This document shows, piece after piece, positions 19,427-30,178 of a stretch of DNA of 46,718 nt. How positions within the stretch are numbered: position 1 is the stretch's first letter; each line of letters starts with the position of its first letter. Both the position numbers and the translations under genes were made by a program. The notes under the pieces were generated by a model. That model did not search any database and had not been told where the DNA came from. It was given only the letters and a program-made list of their open reading frames with translations. Origin of the DNA: Clostridiales bacterium (GTDB taxonomy: Bacteria > Bacillota > Clostridia > Christensenellales > Borkfalkiaceae); contig SVIY01000002.1 of assembly GCA_015069265.1 (NCBI GenBank), positions 1-46,718 of the forward strand, written 5' to 3'.

Positions 19427-19463
19427 AAATGAGAGTTAGACGTGTGCTTGTCTTGATACAAGT
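19427..19463. repeat. Copy 3 of the CGTGTGCTTGT...ACAAGT repeat
   Basis: AAATGAGAGTTAGACGTGTGCTTGTCTTGATACAAGT. Confidence 0.8.
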
Positions 19464-19617
19464 AGAGCATAAATTTCAATGCTAATATTTTTAGATAAAT
19501 CAGTCTTTCTTGGTATTAATGTTTTTGCCATAAACGTTAATTCTACTTTTAATATAAAAACAAAAAATAAATTTCATAGCAAGAGCGTAAAACGCAAAAA
19601 TAGCAAGCCGAGATTTT

Positions 19618-19703
19618 CGCATAGAAACAGTGGTTGTATTTTCAGGGCGTAATACTATTACCCGATTAATTCGGGCTTTTAGTGTTACGCCTTTTTCTAT
19701 GCG
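19618..19703 (+). promoter_or_regulatory. Structured leader RNA candidate (three stacked helices)
   Basis: CGCATAGAAA/TTTCTATGCG (10 bp), GGCGTAATACT/AGTGTTACGCC (10 of 11), CCCGA-TTAAT-TCGGG; ends 3 nt before an AAAGGAGGT ribosome-binding site. Confidence 0.65.
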
Positions 19704-19718
19704 ATAAAGGAGGTAAAA

Positions 19719-19850
19719 ATGAAAAAGAATCAACATTTAGATTTGGTAGCGTTTGGAAAGCCTAGTTTATCCGACTTAAACGAGAGCCAACAAAAGCACT
19801 TTTATATCACTTTGTTAAAACGTATTCAAGAACTAAAAAAGGCGAAATAA
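19719..19850 (+). CDS. Small 43-aa hypothetical protein upstream of the recombinase
   Basis: RBS AAAGGAGGT; MKKNQHLDLVAFGKPSLSDLNESQQKHFYITLLKRIQELKKAK*; not in the ORF track (below the length cutoff). Confidence 0.75.
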   Translation: MKKNQHLDLVAFGKPSLSDLNESQQKHFYITLLKRIQELKKAK

Positions 19851-19874
19851 ACAAGAATTTATCTTTCGCCTTTT
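19837..19874 (+). terminator. Terminator-like hairpin overlapping the 43-aa ORF stop
   Basis: AAAAGGCGAAATAAAcaagaaTTTATcTTTCGCCTTTT. Confidence 0.65.
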
Positions 19875-20046
19875 GAGGAGCTTAAACGAAACTGCTCTTT
19901 TTTACAAGGGTAAAATGTATTGCTTTTAGCAACCCTTGTGAAAAAGGTTGTGTATATAAAAATTCAGATTACATAAGCCGTTCCGTTTTGGTCGCTCCTG
20001 TCGAAAGATAAATTAAAAAATAATTAAAATTAAAGGAGATTAAAAA

Positions 20047-21555
20047 ATGAAAAAATTAAAAACAGCTGTAATTTACGCTAGATACTCTAGCGACAACCAA
20101 ACCGAGCAAAGTATTGAAGGTCAACTTCACGTTTGCCAAGACTATGCGAAATCAAACGATATACTTATCCTTGATACGTATATTGATAGGGCGATGACAG
20201 GAACTAACGATAATCGACCTGCTTTTCAAAAAATGATTGCAGATAGCAAAAAGAAAGAATGGGATTACGTTTTAGTTTACAAATTCGATAGGTTTTCAAG
20301 AAACAAGTTTGAAACGTTAAAACACAAAGCAACGTTAAAAGAAAATGGCGTTCAACTAGTGTCTGCCACCGAGTATTTACCTGATACACCTGAGAGAATT
20401 ATAATGGAATCTATCTTTGAGGGTTATGCAGAATATTATTCGGCAGAATTATCACAAAAGGTTAAACGTGGTATGCGAGAAACACGCAACAAAGGTAATT
20501 TTCAAGGTGGTTATTTACTCTATGGCTACAAAATAGAAAATAAGAAAATAGTTATAGATGAAGAACAAGCCGAAATTATACGCTTTATTTATGAACAATA
20601 TGCAGTAGGCGTTTACGTTAAAGATATTATGCAAAATCTTAATAATAGAGGCATACTTAACAAAGGAAAGCCGTTTGCAAGAAATACTATTTACAACATT
20701 CTTAAAAACGAAAAGTATTCAGGTATTTATCGATTCAAAGATGAAGTTTATGAAAATATGTTCCCACAAATTGTTCCAACCTCTACTTACGAAATAGTGA
20801 GAAAAAAGATTGAAAGTAATAAATACGGAAAGCAAAGCACCGAAACAGTTTATCTATTACGCAATAAACTAAAATGTGGATATTGTGGTAGTTCAATTAC
20901 GGCAGAAGGTGGCACTAGTAGAACAGGCGTTAAAAAACGTTATTACAAGTGTATGGGAAGAAAACTCGGTAATGGTTGCCAAAAATCTATGCAACGAAAA
21001 GAAGCTTTAGAAGAATTTGTTGTGAACGCTACCCTCTCTTATCTAACTGATAAAAATAATTTGGATAATATGATTTCCATTTTACTTAAACACCAAGACA
21101 TTATGGCTAAAGAAAATTTATCACTCAATATGCTTGAAAAAGAAAAACGCCAATGCGAAAATTCGTTAGATAATATTATGAAAGCCATTGAGCAAGGCAT
21201 CATAAACAACACAACAAGTAAACGAATGCGAGAACTTGAAAGCAAACTAGAAGATTTAGAAAAAAAGTTATTACTAGAAAAAAGCAAAATATCCGTTAAA
21301 TTAACCGAAAACGATATTAGAGAGTTCTTTGTTGAAGCGTTAAAACTTGAACCAAAACTTTTAATAAATTATCTAGTAAAGGAAATAAAACTTTATGATG
21401 ATAAAATAGAAATTTATTTCAATAGCCCTATAACAAAAGGTCCTGACAAAAGTCAGGGCTTTTTACTTTTTAAAGAATTTAGAAAAATGGCATTTAAGTA
21501 TAGAAATAATTGCGATACAAAATATAGCAAAATTGAAACAGAAATTTACATATAA
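20047..21555 (+). CDS. Large serine recombinase (resolvase, recombinase, zinc-ribbon and coiled-coil domains)
   Basis: AVIYARYSSDNQTEQSIEGQL catalytic Ser; VYKFDRFSRNKFE; recombinase domain GRNTIYNILKNEKYSG-like region; CGYCGSS...CMGRKLGNGCQ zinc ribbon. Confidence 0.95.
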   Translation: MKKLKTAVIYARYSSDNQTEQSIEGQLHVCQDYAKSNDILILDTYIDRAMTGTNDNRPAFQKMIADSKKKEWDYVLVYKFDRFSRNKFETLKHKATLKENGVQLVSATEYLPDTPERIIMESIFEGYAEYYSAELSQKVKRGMRETRNKGNFQGGYLLYGYKIENKKIVIDEEQAEIIRFIYEQYAVGVYVKDIMQNLNNRGILNKGKPFARNTIYNILKNEKYSGIYRFKDEVYENMFPQIVPTSTYEIVRKKIESNKYGKQSTETVYLLRNKLKCGYCGSSITAEGGTSRTGVKKRYYKCMGRKLGNGCQKSMQRKEALEEFVVNATLSYLTDKNNLDNMISILLKHQDIMAKENLSLNMLEKEKRQCENSLDNIMKAIEQGIINNTTSKRMRELESKLEDLEKKLLLEKSKISVKLTENDIREFFVEALKLEPKLLINYLVKEIKLYDDKIEIYFNSPITKGPDKSQGFLLFKEFRKMAFKYRNNCDTKYSKIETEIYI

Positions 21556-21579
21556 CAATAGTGGCATTTATTCCACGTT

Positions 21580-21709
21580 CCTCTTGACAAGAGCCTCTTG
21601 GGAGTGTGTTTGATAAGGCTTAAAAGAGCCAACAACAAACGCCCCAAGGGGCTTTTTTTATTGCCTTTTGGCAAACTATCCTAACACTCTCCCTTCTCTT
21701 GTAAAGAGG
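21580..21709. repeat. Long imperfect palindrome directly 3' of the recombinase, with a terminator inside
   Basis: CCTCTTGACAAGAG/CTCTTGTAAAGAGG, GGGAGTGTGTT/AACACTCTCCC, inner CCCCAAGGGGC followed by a T-run. Confidence 0.7.
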
Positions 21710-21873
21710 CTTTCGACGGCATAAAAGCCATTTTAAGCCTGTTTTTAATTTTTTAACACAAACCCTTAAGCCATTATTTTGCGTGTTTTAGACAAAAAGA
21801 AAAAGCCCTTAAATTAAGGACTTTGATAGAAAAATAACCCAACCCGATTTTGAGGTTCGGATTAGGTTACGAG

Positions 21874-21916
21874 TGGTTGCGGGAGTGGGATTTGAACCTC
21901 ACGACCTTCGGGTTAT
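21874..21916 (-). pseudogene. Partial tRNA-fMet copy (3' half)
   Basis: 43 bp identical to 22099-22141, then diverges inside the anticodon loop. Confidence 0.9.
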
Positions 21917-22060
21917 TTTGCCTCTCGGCAAAGATACTGCCTTCGGCATATAACGAATCCCCTTTCGCCTTTTTTCTTGTCATTAAAACGCGTTGTTTCT
22001 ATGGCGAAAGCGGGCTCATAGATAACGAAAGCCACGAGCATAAACCTATCTCATAACATA

Positions 22061-22097
22061 AAAAAACACGATAGACTTTTGTCTACCGTGTTTTTTT
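22061..22097 (-). terminator. Terminator of tRNA-fMet
   Basis: Plus strand AAAAAAACACGATAGACttttGTCTACCGTGTTTTTTT. Confidence 0.75.
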
Positions 22098-22098
22098 A

Positions 22099-22176
<78 letters not shown>

Positions 22177-22314
22177 ATATGTTTTCACGCGTCCTTTCGG
22201 ATGCTTAACTATAATATACTATAAATTTGGTTTTGTCAACCATAATAAACAAAAAAATCAAATATATTTTGATATTGGCTTGTATTTTTACTTTCTATTT
22301 GCTACAATTACAGT

Positions 22315-23613
22315 ATGAATATTGATTTGACTACTCTTGTTAAACCTAATCAAACGGTTGCGGTTGCGCTATCCGGTGGAAGCGATTCTATGGCACTTCT
22401 TCATTATATGAAGTCCAATGCCGAAAAATTCCCCTTTACCCTAATTGCGCTGAACGTTGAACACGGAATTAGAGGACAAGATTCAAAACTTGATACTGCT
22501 TTCGTTAAAGATTTTTGCGACAAGGCAAACATCCCCGTACTTTTATACGAAGTGGACTGCGTCAAAAAGGCAGAGAACGAAGGGCTTTCTCTCGAACAGT
22601 CGGCAAGAATCTTAAGATACGAATGCTTTTATAACGCGATAGAGAGCGGTAAATGCGACCTCGTCGCCACAGCGCACCACGCGGACGACAATACCGAGTC
22701 CGTGCTCTTTAATCTGTTTCGCGGAACAGGGATGAAAGGCGTTTCGGGAATTAAGCAAAACTTTGAAAATAAAATTATCCGTCCTTTTCTCTCGATAGAC
22801 AAATATGAAATCGAACAATACGTAAAGGCAAACAATATTCCATTCGTTACAGACCAAACAAATTTTTGCGACGATTACACTAGAAACTTTTTAAGGCTTA
22901 ACGTTATCCCAAAGATTAAAGAAGTTTTTCCCGAAGCAAACAAAAGTATACGTCGGTTTTGCGAAATTGCAATTGATGAAGACGAGTTTTTAGACGAACT
23001 TGCAAAGAGTAGCCTTTCTATAGAAAAAGACGCGATAAAAATACCTTTACCCCTCCACAAAGCGCTTCTATCCCGTGCGGTCATTATTGCGCTTAAAGAG
23101 TTAGGGCTTTCTAAAGACTGGGAAAAGATTCACGTTGACGGTATTAAAGAGTTATCCCTTCTAAATAACGGAAGCAAATTCAGTCTACCAAAAGGTATAA
23201 CTGCAATCAAAGAGTACGACGCGATAGTGCTTTATAAAGAGCATTTAACCGATTGCACCCCAAAAGAATTTAAGATTGGCGAAAACTCTTTTGGCAACAA
23301 AATCTTGATTGCAAAAGTCGTTGACAAAAATTCCGTAAACTTAAAGGACGGATTCTATTTAGACGCTGATAAAATACCCTCTACCGCAGTAATCCGCACA
23401 AAGCAAGAGGGCGACCTATTCACTAAATTCGGTGGCGGAACAAAAAGTCTTGGCGACTATTTTACCGACAAAAAGATACCGCTCCGCAATAGAGCGTCTA
23501 TTCCACTCATTGCAAACGGAAATGAAATTTTATATATATTTGACGTGGCTATATCCGACAACGTTAAAGTTGACGACACCACCTCAACGATAATAAAACT
23601 ATATCAGAAATAA
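22315..23613 (+). CDS. tilS: tRNA(Ile)-lysidine synthase
   Basis: VAVALSGGSDSMALLHYM PP-loop; LDTAFVKDFC; ATAHHADDNTESVLFNLFRGTGMKGVSGI. Confidence 0.95.
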   Translation: MNIDLTTLVKPNQTVAVALSGGSDSMALLHYMKSNAEKFPFTLIALNVEHGIRGQDSKLDTAFVKDFCDKANIPVLLYEVDCVKKAENEGLSLEQSARILRYECFYNAIESGKCDLVATAHHADDNTESVLFNLFRGTGMKGVSGIKQNFENKIIRPFLSIDKYEIEQYVKANNIPFVTDQTNFCDDYTRNFLRLNVIPKIKEVFPEANKSIRRFCEIAIDEDEFLDELAKSSLSIEKDAIKIPLPLHKALLSRAVIIALKELGLSKDWEKIHVDGIKELSLLNNGSKFSLPKGITAIKEYDAIVLYKEHLTDCTPKEFKIGENSFGNKILIAKVVDKNSVNLKDGFYLDADKIPSTAVIRTKQEGDLFTKFGGGTKSLGDYFTDKKIPLRNRASIPLIANGNEILYIFDVAISDNVKVDDTTSTIIKLYQK

Positions 23614-23625
23614 GGATTAGGTCCT

Positions 23626-24960
23626 ATGAAAGACATTATTCAAGCGGTAGAAAAAAACCGCCAACTCATTTTAGATGCAGAGCGCTACATTTGGAAAAAC
23701 CCCGAAACAGGTTTTAAGGAATTTAAGACTTCTAAATACATGGCGGAGCAATTTATTGCGCTTGGGTACAACCTTACCTACGCTGACAATATCACCGGCT
23801 TTTACACCGTTTTAGACACGGGAAAAGAAGGTCCTAACATATTAGTTTTGGGAGAGTTAGATTCCATAATCTGCCACAATCACCCCGATGCCGACGCACA
23901 GACGGGCGCAGTCCACTCTTGCGGACATAACGCGCAATGCGCAGCACTACTTGGGGTTGCGGCAGCGTTAAAGAAAAAAAGCATAATAGATAAACTTTGC
24001 GGTAAAATCACGCTTTGTGCCGTTCCCGCAGAAGAACTTTTGGAAATTGAGTTCCGCTCGCGCTTAAAAGAAAAAGGAATTATAAAATATTTTGGCGGAA
24101 AGGCAGAATTTTTATACCGTGGGTACTTTGACGGCGTAGACCTTGCCTTTATGGTGCACACTTCGGTTGGCGATGAGTTTTATACACGTTCTGGCGCGAT
24201 AGGTTGTATTGCAAAAAACATAATATATAAAGGCAAGTCGGCACACGCAGGTGGAAGTCCGTGGGACGGCAAAAACGCGCTTTACGCAGCCACTCTCGGC
24301 ATAAACGCGTGCAATGCAATTAGAGAGCGTTTCAAGGAAAATGACGTTATTAGATTCCACCCCATAATCACAAACGGCGGTGCAATAGTAAACGCCATTC
24401 CCGAATCGACTGTTTTAGAGAGTTTTGTAAGAGGTAAAACCTTTGAAGCCATAACGTCTGCTAACAAACAAATTAACCAAGCCCTTTGTGGCGCGGCACT
24501 TTCTATCGGTGCAAACGTTGAGATTATTGACACGCCTGGGTACGCTCCCTTATCAAACTCTAAAGAAATGATAAATCTTTCCGAACAAGCCTTTAAGAGT
24601 GTCTACCCCGACCAGACGTTTAAAAAACACGACATATATTGGTCGGCAAGCACGGATATGGGCGACCTTTCTTGCATAATGCCCGTAGTTCACCCCTATG
24701 CTCCTGGCGCAGTTGGAACTGCCCACGGCGACGACTATTATATTAAAGACAAAGAAAAAGCCTGCATTATGAGTGCAGTGTGGCAATTATCTTTACTCAC
24801 CCTACTGTTAGAAAACGGCGGAGAAAAGGCAAAAGAAGTTATCGCCAACTACACTCCCGTATTTAACAGCAAAGAAGAATACTTTGCTTACTGCGATTCA
24901 ATCTCACATTCAGGTGACAGAATTAAATACAGTGCAGACAAAATAGAAGTAGAGGTATAG
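23626..24960 (+). CDS. M20 family metallopeptidase/amidohydrolase
   Basis: HSCGHNAQCAALLGVA; SAHAGGSPWDGKNAL; STDMGDLSCIMP. Confidence 0.9.
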   Translation: MKDIIQAVEKNRQLILDAERYIWKNPETGFKEFKTSKYMAEQFIALGYNLTYADNITGFYTVLDTGKEGPNILVLGELDSIICHNHPDADAQTGAVHSCGHNAQCAALLGVAAALKKKSIIDKLCGKITLCAVPAEELLEIEFRSRLKEKGIIKYFGGKAEFLYRGYFDGVDLAFMVHTSVGDEFYTRSGAIGCIAKNIIYKGKSAHAGGSPWDGKNALYAATLGINACNAIRERFKENDVIRFHPIITNGGAIVNAIPESTVLESFVRGKTFEAITSANKQINQALCGAALSIGANVEIIDTPGYAPLSNSKEMINLSEQAFKSVYPDQTFKKHDIYWSASTDMGDLSCIMPVVHPYAPGAVGTAHGDDYYIKDKEKACIMSAVWQLSLLTLLLENGGEKAKEVIANYTPVFNSKEEYFAYCDSISHSGDRIKYSADKIEVEV

Positions 24961-24961
24961 T

Positions 24962-25825
24962 ATGGTAACCCAAAAGGACGTTTGTGAAACGTTAAAATCG
25001 CTTGGTATAAAAAATGGCGATATTTTGCTTTTCCACTCGTCACTTAAAAGCTTTGGCGAGATAGAAAATGGTGCGGATACAGTTATAGACGGAGTGCTTG
25101 ACGCAGTTGGGACGAATGGGACTGCCGTTGTTCCCACACTAGTTCAAAAAGATTTTTCAAACGCATACAAAAACTGGAACAAAGACACTTCCCCCTCCGA
25201 CGTTGGCTTTATAACCGAAACGTTTAGAAAACGAAAAAACGCAATCCGCTCCGACCAAGCAACGCACAGTGTTTCGGCAATTGGGAAAATGGCAGAATTT
25301 TTAACCAATTCTCATTCCTCTTTCGGTCCCAGGTTTCACGCATACGGCGATTACGCATTCTCCCACGGTTCACCATGGCAAAAGATGTATGACAACGGTG
25401 CAAAAGTGGTGTTTATGGGTTGCGGACTTGAAGCAAACACCTTCCATCATTTTATAGAAGCGATTTACACCGAGGAGATTTTTTCAACACTCCCCGATAA
25501 CGATAAGGTTAAGCAAATGAAAAAGGTAATTGTCGACTTTTCTATGCGCAATGAACACCAAAATCAACTTATAGCCGAAAATAACGGCGGTCCTCCCCAC
25601 ACTTTAATTCGTTTTTCATTTGGCAAAAGAAGGACGAACAACGTGGTTATGGATAAGGAATTATATAAAGAAGGATATTGTGGTCCTTCAAAATTTTTGT
25701 TATTTGACGTTAAAGAATACGTGGATACCTTTTTAGAGCATTTAAGAGCTCATCCCGAAGAATATTATTCTAACGACATCCTAAATTGGATAGAAAAAGC
25801 CAAAAATACGGCTAAGGAGAACTGA
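24962..25825 (+). CDS. AAC(3)-family (aminoglycoside 3-N-acetyltransferase-like) protein, paralog 1
   Basis: GDILLFHSSLKSFGEIENGADTVIDGVLDAVGTNGTAVVPTL; RSDQATHSVSAIG; HGSPWQKMYDNGAKVVFMG. Confidence 0.92.
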   Translation: MVTQKDVCETLKSLGIKNGDILLFHSSLKSFGEIENGADTVIDGVLDAVGTNGTAVVPTLVQKDFSNAYKNWNKDTSPSDVGFITETFRKRKNAIRSDQATHSVSAIGKMAEFLTNSHSSFGPRFHAYGDYAFSHGSPWQKMYDNGAKVVFMGCGLEANTFHHFIEAIYTEEIFSTLPDNDKVKQMKKVIVDFSMRNEHQNQLIAENNGGPPHTLIRFSFGKRRTNNVVMDKELYKEGYCGPSKFLLFDVKEYVDTFLEHLRAHPEEYYSNDILNWIEKAKNTAKEN

Positions 25826-25826
25826 T

Positions 25827-26669
25827 ATGGTAACTAAAAAAGACGTTTGTGAAACTTTAAAATCGCTCGGCGTTAAAAATGGCGATATTTTGCTTTTCCA
25901 CTCCTCGCTTAAAAGCTTTGGACAAACTGAAAACGGCGCGGACACGATAATAGACGGTGCTCTAGAGGCAGTTGGAGAGGACGGAACGTTGGTTGCCCCC
26001 ACCTTGCTTACCAAAAGTTTTTACGTCGCTTACGATATTTTTGATAAAAACACTTCGCCGTGCGAAGTAGGACTTATTCCCGAAACAATGAGGAAACGCC
26101 CCAACGCACTCCGCTCTGACCAAGCGACGCACAGTGTTTCGGCAATCGGGAAAATGGCGGAGTTTTTAACCAACTCTCACTCCACTTCAAAGCCTAGAAA
26201 GTTCCCCTATGGCGACTACGCTTTCTCTCACGGCTCTCCGTGGCAGAAAATGTACGACCTAAACGCAAAGGTGGTTATGATGGGCGCACCGTACGACACG
26301 ATAACCTTCCGCCACTTTGTAGAAGCAATTTATAGTGAAAAAATTATAGATAGCGTAAAGGACGAAAACGTTCGCGAACAACTGCGCGCAAGACTCGTAA
26401 CCTACGACACCATAACCGAATACAAGGATATCGTGCGCCAAACGGGAAACCCTGCTTCCACCGACCTTATAAGATTTCAGTTTGGTACGAAAGAATCGCA
26501 AACGCTTGACCCAAGTATTTGTAAAACGGCTTACTGCGGTTCATCTCTCTTTACCGTATTTAACTGCAAGGACTACGTAGACGGTATGCTTAACGATATT
26601 GAAGCTAACCCAGAAAAGTATTATAACGCGCATATAGTAGAGTTTATAAGCAAAGTAAAATCTCTATAA
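25827..26669 (+). CDS. AAC(3)-family (aminoglycoside 3-N-acetyltransferase-like) protein, paralog 2
   Basis: Clear tandem paralog of the preceding gene, shared MVTxKDVCETLKSLG..KNGDILLFHSSLKSFG and QATHSVSAIGKMAEFLTNSHS. Confidence 0.92.
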   Translation: MVTKKDVCETLKSLGVKNGDILLFHSSLKSFGQTENGADTIIDGALEAVGEDGTLVAPTLLTKSFYVAYDIFDKNTSPCEVGLIPETMRKRPNALRSDQATHSVSAIGKMAEFLTNSHSTSKPRKFPYGDYAFSHGSPWQKMYDLNAKVVMMGAPYDTITFRHFVEAIYSEKIIDSVKDENVREQLRARLVTYDTITEYKDIVRQTGNPASTDLIRFQFGTKESQTLDPSICKTAYCGSSLFTVFNCKDYVDGMLNDIEANPEKYYNAHIVEFISKVKSL

Positions 26670-26755
26670 TTTCGACAAATTAACAAATTTTACTAGTATT
26701 TTTTTAAGCGACGGTATATAATATATATGATAAAATAATAAAAAGGAGATATACA

Positions 26756-27202
26756 ATGAAAATTTCAAGCAACCTCATCACAGCAGTTTTAACAATCGTT
26801 CTTGGCGCATTGCTTATAATCTTTAAGGGCTTTATCCTTAACATTGCAATGACCATAGTCGGTGTTGGCCTAATCGTTTGGGCAGTTATCGACGCACTCG
26901 ACAAAAAATGGACCCCCGCCATTATAAAAGGCGTTGCCGGTGTTCTATTAATCGTTTTAGGCTGGCTTATAACCGGTATTATCCTATACGTATTAGCAGG
27001 ACTTCTCCTAGTTTATGCAGTATACCAAATTTACCTTTTGGTAACGGCTAAAAAGAAAAAATGGGAACTTTTCGTTCAACCCGTTTTGTTTGCCCTCATT
27101 GCAATTCTTTTCTTCTTGCAAGGCTTTGGTTGGGCGTTCGTTGTAGCAGGAATTATCCTTGTAATCCAAGGCATCCTCGCCCTCATCGCTTGTTTTAAGT
27201 AA
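26756..27202 (+). CDS. Small multi-pass membrane protein (DUF308-like)
   Basis: Regularly repeated hydrophobic helices with G/V-rich turns; strong RBS AAAAAGGAG. Confidence 0.7.
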   Translation: MKISSNLITAVLTIVLGALLIIFKGFILNIAMTIVGVGLIVWAVIDALDKKWTPAIIKGVAGVLLIVLGWLITGIILYVLAGLLLVYAVYQIYLLVTAKKKKWELFVQPVLFALIAILFFLQGFGWAFVVAGIILVIQGILALIACFK

Positions 27203-27216
27203 TTGAGTTAAAATTA

Positions 27217-27247
27217 AACCCCGTATCTTGCGATACGGGGTTTTTTG
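27217..27247. terminator. Bidirectional terminator between convergent genes
   Basis: AAACCCCGTATCttgcGATACGGGGTTTTTTG. Confidence 0.85.
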
Positions 27248-27250
27248 TTA

Positions 27251-27778
27251 TTAAAATTTAGGTGTTATTTGTAAATATTCGCAGATTTTGAGCGCGAACT
27301 CCATTGCCGACCTAGGTCCGTTTGCAGTGATTACGTTTCCGTCCACTTGAACGTTTTCGCCCGTGTAGATAGAACGTTTCTTTATTTCGTCTATAAAATC
27401 GGTTGCAGGATAGCAAGTTGCCTTTTTTCCGTCAATCAAGCCGTGTTTAGCTAGCACTACTGCTGGGGACGCGCATATTGCAGACACGAGTTTTTTACTC
27501 TCAAACATCGCTTTAACGCACTCTACTGCCTTTTGGCACTCGGAAACGTACTTTGCGCCGGGCATTCCACCAGGAATCACTATTCCGTCATAATCGTCTT
27601 CTTTTAATTGGTCTATAGTGTAATCGGCTTTTATAGTTATTCCGTGAGAGCAAGTAACTTCCTTTCCCCTAACAGAGAACACGTCGCATTGAACGTCTGC
27701 GCGCCTCAATATATCTATCGGGGTTATCGCTTCAATTTCTTCAGTTCCGTCACTGATTAAAACTGCTATCTTTTTCAT
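27251..27778 (-). CDS. DJ-1/PfpI family protein
   Basis: AVLISDGTEEIEAITPIDILRRA; GIVIPGGMPGAKYV; SAICASPAVVLAKHGL. Confidence 0.93.
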   Translation of the reverse strand: MKKIAVLISDGTEEIEAITPIDILRRADVQCDVFSVRGKEVTCSHGITIKADYTIDQLKEDDYDGIVIPGGMPGAKYVSECQKAVECVKAMFESKKLVSAICASPAVVLAKHGLIDGKKATCYPATDFIDEIKKRSIYTGENVQVDGNVITANGPRSAMEFALKICEYLQITPKF

Positions 27779-27780
27779 AG

Positions 27781-28410
27781 TTACTCCTCTATAGTTTTTG
27801 CAAGACGCTCTGCTAAAATCTTGTGGCTCTCTTCGGTTAGGTGAACTCCGTCCACCCCTACCGCTAAATCAGTATTTTCAATATATTTTATACCGTTTTT
27901 CTCACAATACTCTTTTGATAAAAGGTTGTATTTTTGGCTTTTTTCGGTAGCGCCGTGATACATTCCGTCTGCTTTAGCATATTCGGTATTTTCGTTGACT
28001 AGCGGAATTCCCGACACGATAAGTTCGGGGGTGGTCTTATCTATTTGAGATTTATATCCCTTTATAAACCCAATAAACTTCACTAGCATATTAAATATGT
28101 CTTCTGCCGAATTAGAATAGTCTGCTTTAAGTTCGTTCGTGCCGAGCATTAAAACAAAATAGTCAATCCTATCGTGCGTATCTAGACAAGGTTTGAGATA
28201 ATCAAACCCAATTCTACCCTCTCTACCAGGGCGTTTGTCCTCGGAGAAAAACGTTCTTGAATTAAGTCCTTCCTCAATGACCTCATATTCTTCTCCTAAA
28301 TTACACTTTAACAACCTTGTCCAACGTTTATCTTCGCCGTATCTTAAATGGTCGGTTCCGGAAATATATCCCCAAGTGTTAGAGTCGCCGTAACATAAAA
28401 TTCTTTTCAT
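27781..28410 (-). CDS. SGNH/GDSL hydrolase family protein
   Basis: ILCYGDSNTWGYISGTDHLRYGEDKRWTRLL; MLGTNELK; DGVHLTEESH. Confidence 0.93.
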   Translation of the reverse strand: MKRILCYGDSNTWGYISGTDHLRYGEDKRWTRLLKCNLGEEYEVIEEGLNSRTFFSEDKRPGREGRIGFDYLKPCLDTHDRIDYFVLMLGTNELKADYSNSAEDIFNMLVKFIGFIKGYKSQIDKTTPELIVSGIPLVNENTEYAKADGMYHGATEKSQKYNLLSKEYCEKNGIKYIENTDLAVGVDGVHLTEESHKILAERLAKTIEE

Positions 28411-28476
28411 ATATACCTTCTTTAATATATTCGCGTTTATTATATCACTTTAGCCCCTATTAGTCAATGAAATAAT

Positions 28477-28511
28477 AAAAAGACTACCCTTATAAAAGGA
28501 TAGTCTTTATT
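28477..28511 (-). terminator. Terminator of the groESL operon
   Basis: AAAAAGACTACCCttataaaaGGaTAGTCTTTAT. Confidence 0.75.
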
Positions 28512-28539
28512 TGCTTTTATGAAGCTTTGGAGTGGACTC

Positions 28540-30165
<1,626 letters not shown>

Positions 30166-30178
30166 TTAGTTTGCCTCC

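Noticed and set aside
18818-19463. CRISPR-like array from the CGTGTGCTTGT repeats
   Set aside because: Only three copies, spacing 182 and ~435 bp, no regular spacers and no cas genes
19500-19736. 78-aa minus-strand ORF opposite the structured leader
   Set aside because: Overlaps the hairpin leader and the RBS of the opposing 43-aa ORF; no domain, no convincing RBS
21850-22056. 68-aa ORF MRFGLGYEWLREWDLNLTTFGL...
   Set aside because: Begins as the antisense translation of the partial tRNA-fMet copy; spurious protein
24962-26669. Calling the AAC(3)-like pair clinical aminoglycoside-resistance genes
   Set aside because: Family membership is clear but chromosomal operon context and lack of evidence for antibiotic substrates argue against a resistance claim
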